DNA from: Costus lasius
Lineage: Eukaryota > Streptophyta > Magnoliopsida > Zingiberales > Costaceae
Reading direction: 5' to 3'
Assembly: GCA_027563935.2 (NCBI GenBank)
Contig: CM050452.1
Coordinates: forward strand, 34,232,850 to 34,296,849
DNA: 64,000 nt
Made by a program: the position numbers and the translations under genes. Position 1 is the first letter of the stretch; each line of letters starts with the position of its first letter. Below the pieces are notes generated by a model. It did not search any database, had not been told where the DNA came from, and worked only from the letters and a program-made list of their open reading frames with translations. Below, in pieces: positions 36,812 through 46,506 of the stretch.

Positions 36812-37393
36812 TTGGGGAGACTCCCAGGACCCCAGGAATTTTTCCTAGAATTTTCACCTCAGTCAGAGTTCCCCAGACCCCGACATGGCCAGGCCGTGCG
36901 CCCCATCATGGCCGTGACACAGTCACCCGAAGACGTGAATGCCGAGTACGTGCGTGCTCCTAGTCACGGGCAAGCCGTGCCCGGTTCTGTGGATTTCAGC
37001 CACTCCGAACACGGGCATGCTCTTGGTCACAGCCAGGCCGTGCCCGGTTCTATGGATTTCAGCAACTCCCATCACAGCCATGCTCCTGGTCACGGGCAAA
37101 CCGTGCCCGGCTCTGTGGATTTTGGCCACACCGAACACGGGCATGCTCCTGGTCACGGGAAAGCCGTGCCCGATTCTGTGGACTACGACCACTCTGAACA
37201 AGGCTGTGCTCACCATCATGACCAGGGCGTGTTCACCCCTGAAGATCACATCGAGCCCCGACGACCCCACTTCTATGTGCACCGCCCTCCCCATCATATT
37301 GCTCCACCACATGGCGACCCAAAAGAGCCCAACAAGGTGGAAATCCCCTGGCCGTTTCTTGGGCGTTTCTTGGCCGTCCCAACGCCAAAGTAA
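36812..37393 (+). CDS. Post-integrase ORF with 21-residue His-rich repeats, gypsy I
   Basis: This 193-codon open frame lies between integrase and the 3' LTR, in the -1 frame relative to the integrase tail. It contains four-plus copies of a 21-residue unit with cores HGQAVPGSVDFS and HGHAP, then a P/H-rich tail (RRPHFYVHRPPHH). M has the matching ORF at 38548-38913 in the same relative frame. The integrase frame is also open across the array because the 63-bp unit lacks stops in more than one frame, so coding is not proven. No family recognised. Confidence 0.4.
   Translation: MGRLPGPQEFFLEFSPQSEFPRPRHGQAVRPIMAVTQSPEDVNAEYVRAPSHGQAVPGSVDFSHSEHGHALGHSQAVPGSMDFSNSHHSHAPGHGQTVPGSVDFGHTEHGHAPGHGKAVPDSVDYDHSEQGCAHHHDQGVFTPEDHIEPRRPHFYVHRPPHHIAPPHGDPKEPNKVEIPWPFLGRFLAVPTPK
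36965..37230. repeat. 63-bp tandem repeat, gypsy I
   Basis: Unit starts at 36965, 37028, 37091, 37154 and (partial) 37217, exactly 63 bp apart. Units are diverged, most strongly the fourth. A degenerate unit may lie upstream near 36884. Confidence 0.93.
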
Positions 37394-38239
37394 TCCCCCG
37401 GACCGTTTCTTGGGCGTCATTAGCCCTATTTCCATCCATACCGAAGTGGCGCAGCCCAAGGGCACTATGAGCCAATCCCCTGAAGATCCAACTCCAAGTG
37501 GGCCGCTTAATCTGACTAGCAACACGGCCCAAGATCGAGCTGCGACGGTGGTGACCCAGCCACAACATCGATGTTCAGCTGTTTTGTCGCCATATGCTCC
37601 GAGCGCGTCTAGATCGCCCCCGTACGAAGATGCAGGATCGTGCTACCAGCTTCGAAGAATATTAGGTAGTAGTTTGTTAATTTTCGTCTTGTAATTGCAG
37701 CTTGACCACTTTTGTGGCCTGTAAGAGTTGGTAGGGCGTTAAAGTATAGTGTCTTTTGTGTATTTTGTTTGTTCCCTCCCCTCTTATTCTATAAAAGAGG
37801 AGGTTGGGCTAGTGTGTTGCTTAGTTCTCTTAGTGATAGGGATCTCCTGGTGAGCTAGAGTGAGCTTCCAGCTTGTGTGGATGGTGAAGTTGCTTCACCT
37901 TCGGAGTTGTAAGAGTCGGCGACCGGTGTCTCGACTCAGCTTGGTTTTTTCGCCTTATAAGAAGTAAATCTCACCCTCCGGTGGGTCAGGTTCGCCTGTT
38001 TCTTTACGTTTTCATTGTATTCCTTCACGGTGGTTTACTTCGCTCCTTCACTCCGGCCATCCGCCATCGGAGGCGTGGTCGGATAACTTGTTCTTGGTTT
38101 GTTTCAGCTACGTTTTCCCTGCACTTTTCTGACGCATTTTCTCTTCCCTCGTCTCACGACCCTCTCCTATTTTATCAAGCATTGTGTAAAACCCTAGAGT
38201 ATGGCTTAAGGACCCCCTCACCTATTAGTTGCGACATCA
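37325..38239 (+). repeat. Gypsy I 3' LTR (~915 bp)
   Basis: Starts at or just before GAGCCCAACAAGG (37325) and ends ACATCA at 38239. It has TATAAAAG near 37790. It is clearly diverged from the 5' LTR, with a duplicated TTTCTTGG segment near its start and no counterpart of about 210 bp of the 5' copy. Confidence 0.83.
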
Positions 38240-38569
38240 CCCGGGGACATGGGGATCCACCCCGTCTTCAACGTGGTGGACCTCCTCCCCTTTTATGGTC
38301 CTCTAGAGGAGCTTTCTGATGCCGATGACCCGCTGCCCCCTAGTTCTCCAGAGGAAAACTCATCAGATCACGCAGCGGAAGCTGATGCAGGAGCAACCGG
38401 AGCAACCAAAACAGATAAGCTCATGGGCACACATGAGGGTCGCACAAACTCCCTAGAAGACACTTGTGAAGACCCCCCTGGATGTGAGGAAGATACAGTG
38501 CAACTTTCAGCGCAATCGGAGCCCCCAGACCCCGACATGACCAGGCCGTGCGTCCCGTCACGGTCGTGA
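38240..38569 (+). pseudogene. Gypsy M integrase C-terminal tail
   Basis: The sequence opens in the middle of a domain: PGDMGIHPVFNVVDLLPFYG, the end of a gypsy integrase, followed by an acidic low-complexity tail ending PSRS-stop (TGA). It lacks its start because I is inserted exactly in the DLPGDMG motif. The rest of M's pol lies left of the window. The TGA could be a decayed CGA, since the frame stays open beyond it. Confidence 0.85.
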
Positions 38570-38913
38570 CACGGTCGCCCGCAAACGCGAACACTGACAT
38601 GCCTACCGCCACCCTCGTGCCACACACCGTGCCCGCTTCGGCCGAAGTGCCTAGAAATAAGCACGGTCGTGCTCCTGGTCATGGGCAAGCCGTGTCTGGT
38701 TCAGTGGATTTCGGCAACTCCAGTCACGGGCGTGATCCTGGTCACAGGCAAGCCGTGTCTGGTTCTGTGGATTTCGGCAACTCCAAACACGGTCGTGTTC
38801 ACAATCACAGCCAGGCCATGTTCGCCTCTGAAGATCAAATCAAGCCCCGACGACCCCATTTCGATGTGCATCACCCTCCCTACCATGTTGTTCCACCCCA
38901 TGATGATCCATAG
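38548..38913 (+). CDS. Post-integrase ORF with His-rich repeats, gypsy M
   Basis: This 121-codon frame overlaps the end of the integrase frame by about 20 nt in the -1 frame. It has two-plus copies of the unit seen in I (cores GHGQAVSGSVDFGNS and GHRQAVSGSVDFGNS) and a similar tail (RRPHFDVHHPPYH). Agreement of frame, order and tail with I argues for a real shared region, either coding or structural DNA. Function unknown. Confidence 0.4.
   Translation: MRPVTVVTRSPANANTDMPTATLVPHTVPASAEVPRNKHGRAPGHGQAVSGSVDFGNSSHGRDPGHRQAVSGSVDFGNSKHGRVHNHSQAMFASEDQIKPRRPHFDVHHPPYHVVPPHDDP
38669..38830. repeat. 63-bp tandem repeat, gypsy M (about 2.5 units)
   Basis: Same unit as in gypsy I, with fewer copies. 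The two full units are close to each other, so copy number differs between family members. Confidence 0.88.
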
Positions 38914-39548
38914 GAGCCCAACAAGGTAACAATCCGGCGATCCTAACACTAAAGCAAGCCTCCAGAACGTTTCTTGGGTGTCCTTAGCCCCCTCTCCACT
39001 CACACCAAAGTAATCCGGCCCAAGGATGCTACAAGCCGGCCTCGTGAGGACCCAATCCCAAGTGGGCCGCTCAATCTCATCAGCAACTCGGCCTAAGATC
39101 GAGCCGCCACGGTGGTAACTCAGCCCGCGACATCCAAATTTTGCTATTTTGTCGCCATGTGCTCCTAATGCATCTAAGCCGCCCCATACGAAGACGCAAG
39201 ATCGTGCTACCAGCTTCGAAGAATATTAGGTAGTAGTTTGTTAATTTCTGTCTTTGTAGCTGTAGCTTGACCACTTTAGTGGCCTACAATAGTTGTTAGG
39301 TGGTTAAAGTTCCTTGTCTCTTATGCATTTTGTTTGTTCCCACCCTTATTATCCTATAAAAGAGGAGGTAGGGCTAGTGTGTTGAGGTAGTTCTCTTAGA
39401 GGTAGAGATCTCCTGTTGAGCCAGAGAGCTTCTAGCTTGTGTGGAAGGTGAAGTCACTTCGCCTTCGGAGTTTGTAAGAGTCGGTGACCGGCGTATCGAC
39501 CCGACATGTTTCCAGCTTGTGTTCCCTGCTTTATAAGAAGTAAATACC
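38914..39548 (+). repeat. Gypsy M 3' LTR, left part
   Basis: Starts near GAGCCCAACAAGG (38914), with TATAAAAG near 39355, and is broken at AAGTAAATACC (39548) where copia K begins. The homologous LTRs of I continue past this motif. The expected target duplication of K is ATACC (39544-39548). Confidence 0.87.
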
Positions 39549-39565
39549 TGTTGGGGTATGCCCTT
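39549..39565 (+). repeat. Copia K 5' LTR, first 17 bp
   Basis: TGTTGGGGTATGCCCTT, identical to the starts of L's LTRs. It ends with the CCCTT target duplication of Gypsy J. Confidence 0.9.
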
Positions 39566-42500
39566 TGTAACATCCCACATTCTGAACCTTAAGCTAGTAA
39601 CACAATCACAACAGTAATAGGATGTTTCATATAAGATCGATCAAATGCTAGGTAAAACCGAGTCCAAGAAAAAACACGATCTGAAAATTTTCAAAACTCC
39701 AAACACATAAAATCTTCGAATCACAAATCTCATAAATCACGTAAAGGTACCTGCCACCACGCAATACGTGCACTAGACATATGCACGTTACAGTTGTATC
39801 AAAACCGATTGCAAAAATACACATCAACTTCAATTTCAAAACAAATCCACAAAATCGATTTTATAAACTAATACCAAACACCGAAACCAGGCCGAAGCCC
39901 GCGGTGACACAAAAATCCAACTCAGTTGATTGCCACCATCTGGCAACACAAATTCACATAGTTCACATTGTTCACATCACATGGTTCACATAGTTCATAT
40001 AAATCATAAGTTTTAGCCACAACCGGCATCATAATCATAAACACATTAAGCATAATTCACAGCATCCATATAATGCTAACTGCGCCCCTGCTCTACACCT
40101 GAAAATAGTGAGGGGTGAGCTACACAGCCCAGTGAGTGGATAGTCTAACTGACCATCCATAACATACTCTCAAAAACATATGCAGATTATTTTAAAAATC
40201 TTTAACAGGATATCATGTCAACACATAATAACAAATTTGATGCAAAAGTCATATAAGCAGCCAAAAATATACACACCAACATATAATAACCTCAGGTTCT
40301 AGAGTTATACTCTAAACCAACCGAACACACATATTCTAAACCAACTAAACACACCATACTTAATTAACCTAGTTGTCCAGCATATTCACAAAGTGACCAA
40401 TATGGTCTAACCCGGCTTGGCCAAAGCACTGGGAGCTGCAAAATCTCGTGCAACACATAAACATGGACAGTGAATAGAATCAGGAGGTGGCCCCCGTCAG
40501 GTCACGACGTGGCACGCTGGTCTATCACGCCATAACATAAAACGAGAATAGAATCAGGAGGTGGCCCCCGTCAGGTCACGACGTGGCACGCTGGTCTATC
40601 ACGCCATAACATAAAACGAGAATAGAATCAGGAGGTGGCCCCCGTCGGGTCACGACGTGGCACGCTGGTCTATCACGCCATAACATAAAACGAGAATGAT
40701 GACATCAAGAGGTGGCCCCTGTCTGACCAAGACATGGCACTTTGGGTCTTATATCATTCCCAACACATAAAAGAGTAATGACATCAAGAGGTGGCCCCTG
40801 TCCGACCAAGACATGGCACTTTGGGTCAAAACCCGTTCTCCCAAAAGGTTCCTACTGGACAACAGACATATCTTATTTCATATTTCACAAAGGTGGACAT
40901 ATTTCACAAAGGTGGACTCCTAAGTGTAAACTAGACTCTAGGATAGTCATCACACAAATCATATCGGGCAGGCTGAACATCAACCCCCATCACAATAATC
41001 ATAATAGGCAGGCTGAACATCAACCCCCTCACATATCACAATACAGGGCTGAAATTCAAACCCTGAACATATCACATAAGGACTATCCCCTTGAGTTCAT
41101 AGTTACACCTAGCCTTAATCCTAACCATCACATAACCACCTAATTTTCCAAATTCACAAAATCCATAATTTTCCAAATTCACAAAATCCATCACATAACA
41201 CATATTGTTCAAAAATCACATAATCATACATATTGGTAAAAACAAATCATATAATCACATAATGATCAAAATCACATAATCACATAATGAAGATCATATA
41301 GTGTAGTCCTTATATTTCATGCTGGTTAGTTTAATCAAATTTTTCTATGTTATCACCCAGATTTGTCTCAGACAAAAATACAAGTTACACCCACAAAGAA
41401 CATAAAATTAAAACAGGCATTCATAAAATCAGCATAAAATGTAAAACGTATATTCTTATAATTTACTTTACAAATTACCACAATTACCACAAATTACCAT
41501 ATGTAAACATGTTAAATACAATTATCAAATTTCGGTTTAACTACAATTAACAATGTTTCGGCTACAAAAAAATCATTGGTTTAATATTACTAAAATTCTT
41601 TATAAAATACCTAATTAACAAGAAATTCATGCTCAATGTTCAATGATTTAATACTACCAAAATACCTTAAATTTCATACAAATTTCGGTTAAACAAACAC
41701 CAAGATTAATTCGGTTTTTACAACAATTTACATGATATATACCTTCTTGCAATTTTCGGTTTTTCACATGAAGAACAACTAATGCCTTAAATTCAATTTT
41801 CATCATATAATTACCTTTGTCAAAATTCGGTTTTCATCATATAATCATCTTTACAAAAATTCGGTTTTCATCATAGTGAAATCTTGAATTTCGGTTTTAG
41901 CATGATAATGTTTCCAACAAACAAATGCCTCATCTAATACATCAATTATCACAAACAAATAGATAGCAATCAATTAGACACTCCACTCACCTCTTAAATC
42001 GAAAATTCTCCACAAAAGAAATCGTCCAAAGCTTTTGAAGTCACCCAAAGGATTTCCAAGAAATCGCCAAGAAAGTTTCACCTCAAGGAAAATTCGTCAA
42101 GGGGAAGAAGATGAAGGAAGAACACCAAAAATCGCCTCCAAGCTTTCCAAGAGTCGCCAAGTTCTTCCAAGCCGCCACCTTAATTTTCTCAAGACTCCAA
42201 AATCGCCAATAATCTCACCCTAGTCGAATTTACCACTTAAACTTTGGGTTTCTAAATTTTAAACCCTTTAACCCATTAATTCCAATAGGTTTAACCCACT
42301 TAACTAATAATTTCGAATTTTCAAACCCAATTAGCTAATTCGAATTTTTATTCCAATATCCCATAGTTAACCAATTAATTTAATTAACTTATCCAATAAC
42401 CAATCACTTAACCGAAAATCCAATAAGAATTTAAGTTAACATCCAATAAGGATTTAATTATCCAATAGAGTATAATTAATTAACCAATAAGGTTTAATTA

Positions 42501-42775
42501 ATTAACTTAAAATTTGCAACCCAAAATCCTAATTAATTTATCACAAACAACCAATGATAATTTATCATAAATTAACAGTCAGTAATCAAACAAACAATCT
42601 CTAATTAATTTACAAAAATCAATAACCAAAAATTTCTAGTTAATTAACTATCAACCAATACATAAAAATATCACAATCAATAATTTTATTTAAATCATGA
42701 ACAAAATATCACGGTTACTGATTTTATTTAAATCCAAATAATGCTTACCAGAACTTAAGATCCTTGGATCTTACA
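39566..42775 (-). repeat. Gypsy J 3' LTR (3210 bp)
   Basis: TGTAACATCC...GGATCTTACA on the plus strand. It includes the 74-bp tandem array, numerous TTCGGTTTT motifs (about 41520-41905) and CCAAT clusters (about 42350-42660). It is closest to the E fragment. Confidence 0.93.
40477..40840. repeat. 74-bp tandem repeat in J LTR
   Basis: Three near-identical 74-bp units start at 40477, 40551 and 40625, followed by two more diverged ones (near 40700 and 40770). Cores are AGGAGGTGGCCCCCGTC and ACGACGTGGCACG, the same theme as in F, G and N LTRs. Confidence 0.92.
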
Positions 42776-42788
42776 TTCCTCCCTCCTT
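42776..42788 (-). other. Polypurine tract, Gypsy J
   Basis: The minus strand reads AAGGAGGGAGGAA directly before the 3' LTR. Confidence 0.9.
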
Positions 42789-42804
42789 ATAGAGCTTTAG
42801 TCCT

Positions 42805-44970
42805 CTAAAGCTCAGCATCCATATCATCAAAGAGGTAAGCATAATTTTTCCTCATATCAGCTTCAGTCTCCCAAGTCGCTTCTTCAACTGATTGATTTCC
42901 CCAGATAACCTTTACCAAAGGTATAGTCTTGTTCCTCAGAACTTTATCCTTTCTATCCACAATCCGGAGAGGTCTTTCCTCAAAGGTTAAATCACTCTGA
43001 ATCTGAAGAGGTTCCAACTCCAACACATGAGATGGATCAGGATAATATTTCCTCAAAGCAGAGACATGGAATACATTATGCACATGATCCATAGCAGGAG
43101 GTAAAGCCAATCGGTAAGCCACTGGACCAACTCTCTCAACAATATCAAAAGGGCCTACAAACCTAGGGCTCAACTTGCCCTTTTTGCCAAATCTCATAAC
43201 ACCCTTAGTAGGCGACACTTTCAAGAACACATGGTCTCCTACCATAAACTCCAAAGGACGACGACGGTCATCAGCATAACTCTTCTGTCTGTCCCGAGCA
43301 ATTTTCAGCTTATCCTGGATCTCTCTGACCTTATCAGTAGTCTCCTGAACTGCATCAGATCTCAAAATCATCCTGTCACCAGTTTCCTCCCAACACAAGG
43401 GAGTCCTACACCTTCTTCCATACAAAGCCTCATAAGGAGCCATCTGAATACTAGAGTGGAAACTATTATTATAAGTGAACTCTATCAAAGATAGATCCCG
43501 GTTCCACTCAGAACTCCAATCAACCACATAGACTCTCAACAAATCTTCTAGAGTCTGTATAGTACGCTCTGTCTGGCCATCAGACTGAGGATGGTATGCT
43601 GTACTAAAACTCAACTTAGTACCCAAACCCTCCTGTAAACTCCTCCAAAATCTGGACAGAAATCGAGAATCCCTATCAGACACAATGTCAACTGGCACTC
43701 CATGTAGTCTGACTATCTCATCAATGTACAATCTGGCCAGCCTCTCTAATGAATAAGTCATCTTAATCGGGAGAAAATGGGCTGATTTAGTAAGTCTATC
43801 AACAATCACCCAAATAGCATCATGACCCAATCTGGTTCTGGGCAAACCACACACAAAATCCATACTGATGCATTCCCACTTCCACTCAGGAATAGGAAGA
43901 GACTGCAACAAACCACCAGGCTTCTGGTGTTCAGCCTTCACAGTCTGACAGGTTAAACACCTAGAGACAAAATCAAACACTTCTTTCTTCATACCCGGCC
44001 ACCAAAAACTTTTCTTGAGGTCCTGATACATCTTAGTCACACCAGGATGTAGAGAATATTTGGAGTTATGGCTGTCCTCCAATATTTCTTTCCTCAAGCT
44101 TGGTTCCTCAGGGACACATACCCTTCCACGAAACCGAAGAATACCATCGGCAGACAAGCTAAAATCCTGAAATGCGCCATCAACCAGACTATCCCCGATC
44201 TGAACTAATTTCGGATCCACAGACTGCTGATCTCTGATCTTCTGTAACAAGGTAGACTGTACTCTGAGAAAAGCCACATAGCCAGTCTGAACTTTAGGAG
44301 AAACACTGATCCTGAGATCTCTGAACTCCTGCAGTAACTGCCATTCACTGACCCGTAGTGCAGCTACTGAAGTAACTGGATGTCTACTCAGTGCATCCGC
44401 CACCACATTGGCCTTTCCAGCCTGATACTGAATAGAGAAGTCATAATCTTTAATCAATTCCATCCATCTCCTCTGCCTCATGTTCAACTCCTTCTGAGTG
44501 AAGATGTACTTGAGACTCTGGTGATCGGTGAACAGATCAAACTCCTGACCCAACAAATAATGACGCCATATCTTCAAAGCAAAGACTACGGCCGCCAACT
44601 CTAAATCATGAGTAGGATAGTTCAGTTCATACTCCTTCAATTGTCTCGAAGCATAGGCTACCACAGAACCCTTCTGCATCAAGACACAACCCAGTCCTTT
44701 GCCTTAAGCATCAGTATAAACAGTAAACCTTTCCCCATCACTAGGAATAATGAGGATCGGTGTACTAGTCAATCTTCTTTTCAGCTCCTGGAAGCTCTCT
44801 TCACACTTGTCATCCCAAACAAACTTGGCCTCCTTTCTGGTCAATTTGGTTAAAGGACCCGCCAGCTTGGAGAATCCCTCAACAAATCGCCGGTAGTAAC
44901 CTGCTAAACCCAGAAAACTCCTGATCTCAGTAGCACTAGTAGGTCTTCCCCAATCAAGGATAGCTTGTAC
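42805..44970 (-). pseudogene. Gypsy J pol remnant: RT end, RNase H, integrase, chromodomain
   Basis: On the minus strand the RT tail ([18 protein letters not shown]) leads into RNase H, where a TAA at 44704-44706 replaces a Ser codon in TDASGKGLG. The frame then stays open for 625 codons: RNase H, integrase HHCC and core (MDFVCG, VSDRD, DGQTE), GPF motif and chromodomain, ending DDMDAEL-stop. It is very similar to G. Upstream it ends abruptly at KVQAILDW, where LTR sequence is joined. Confidence 0.92.
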
Positions 44971-45713
44971 TTTTGAAGTCACCCAAAGGATTTCCAAGAA
45001 ATCGCCAAGAAAGTTTCACCTCAAGGAAAATTCGTCAAGGGGAAGAAGATGAAGGAAGAACACCAAAAATCGCCTCCAAGCTTTCCGAGAGTCGCCAAGT
45101 TCTTCCAAGCCGCCACCTTAATTTTCTCAAGACTCCAAAATCGCCAATAATCTCACCCTAGTCGAATTTACCACTTAAACTTTGGGTTTCTAAATTTTAA
45201 ACCCTTTAACCCATTAATTCCAATAGGTTTAACCCACTTAACTAATAATTTCGAATTTTCAAACCCAATTAGCTAATTCGAATTTTTATTCCAATATCCC
45301 ATAGTTAACCAATTAATTTAATTAACTTATCCAATAACCAATCACTTAACCGAAAATCCAATAAGAATTTAAGTTAACATCCAATAAGGATTTAATTATC
45401 CAATAGAGTATAATTAATTAACCAATAAGGTTTAATTAATTAACTTAAAATTTGCAACCCAAAATCCTAATTAATTTATCACAAACAACCAATGATAATT
45501 TATCATAAATTAACAGTCAGTAATCAAACAAACAATCTCTAATTAATTTACAAAAATCAATAACCAAAAATTTCTAGTTAATTAACTATCAACCAATACA
45601 TAAAAATATCACAATCAATAATTTTATTTAAATCATGAACAAAATATCATGGTTACTGATTTTATTTAAATCCAAATAATGCTTACCAGAACTTAAGATC
45701 CTTGGATCTTACA
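44971..45713 (-). repeat. Gypsy J 5' LTR, outer 743 bp only
   Basis: Nearly identical to 42033-42775 of the other LTR. The junction with pol shares a few bases (CTTT) with both parent sequences, typical of a short-homology deletion. Confidence 0.92.
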
Positions 45714-46506
45714 CCCTTAAGGCTAATGTTTGAGGCCTCGGGATTGTATCAGTATCATGTATAAACTTCATGTTTATAAAGGCAATGGTTGTTATTCATG
45801 TTGTTGCATTATCTGCTGTCATATGTATACTTCTGAATAATGTCTCAATGCTGTTCAGCTTGGCTGACATGCAGTTAAGTCCTTAGTCGAGATATCTTGG
45901 TGAACATGAGACAGCCTTGATATGATTGAGACTAATATGTGTTCTAATCTTATATGATGCTTCGAGCATGGAATAAGATGTAGACTCATAGGTACATTGG
46001 ATGTACTGGACAGACCCTACTAGGATGTTCAATTGCTTGTCACAATGTGAATAATCCTTGTATGCAAACAAGTGGCATACTTCCTCTGACTTGAGATCAC
46101 TTGTGTTTCTAAATGATGATTGTCATTGTTTTGAGGTAGTTCAATATCATTTGAAACATAATGGTTATAGACTATCTTGGATAATGATCATGAGTCAGGT
46201 TAGGACACTAGTGATAGATAAAGGATTGCCGTCTCCTAGTTTGGAGTGTGATGTTCTAAAGGGGCCCCCTGGATGAGATGATTGAGAAAGTGTATGGCCA
46301 TACCCAGATGACTATGTTCATCTAATCTAATCATCCTCATCATATTGGAGTTACAAGCTTGACACGCATGTCCAATAAGAACATCCAGTGGCAAAGGAAA
46401 CATGTATGTCTAGTGAAGTGGATTCACACTTGTGCTATGGTTTGGGTGTAGTCTTGGAAGACTCTTTCCTTTATATCGGGAGACAGTGATGTGTTGCTAG
46501 ATACCC
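45714..46506 (+). repeat. Copia K 5' LTR, middle part
   Basis: Begins with the second CCCTT copy, continues the family LTR and stops at GATACCC, where copia L is inserted. The TATA-like TTTATATC is near 46471. Confidence 0.9.

Larger units (their letters stand above)
33104..38239 (+). mobile_element. Gypsy I: old, degenerate Ty3/gypsy element
   Basis: It has a 5' LTR (left end disturbed by H), iMet-type primer site, gag, integrase, a repeat-bearing 3' region and a 3' LTR. Protease, RT and RNase H are missing. It is inserted in the integrase tail of a related element M: after the LTR end ACATCA at 38239 comes M coding sequence, with expected target CCCGG. GC and CpG content are visibly higher than in the other elements. 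The lineage is not assigned; the Gag and integrase resemble CRM/Reina-like gypsy proteins, but no chromodomain is evident. Confidence 0.85.
39566..45713 (-). mobile_element. Gypsy J: Tekay-type element lacking its 5' half
   Basis: A full left LTR (39566-42775), polypurine tract, integrase/RNase H half of pol, and only 743 bp of the outer end of the other LTR (44971-45713). The CCCTT target duplication is intact (39561-39565 and 45714-45718), so both original ends remain. An internal deletion removed most of the 5' LTR, primer site, gag, protease and most of RT after insertion. Confidence 0.93.

Noticed and set aside
36923..37694. Long alternative frames on both strands over the 63-bp repeat (200 and 251 codons)
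   Set aside because: A repeat unit without stops opens several frames at once; they run into the LTR and lack the M-conserved tail in that frame.
40477..40840. CRISPR-like array
   Set aside because: Tandem 74-bp units without variable spacers, inside a plant LTR.
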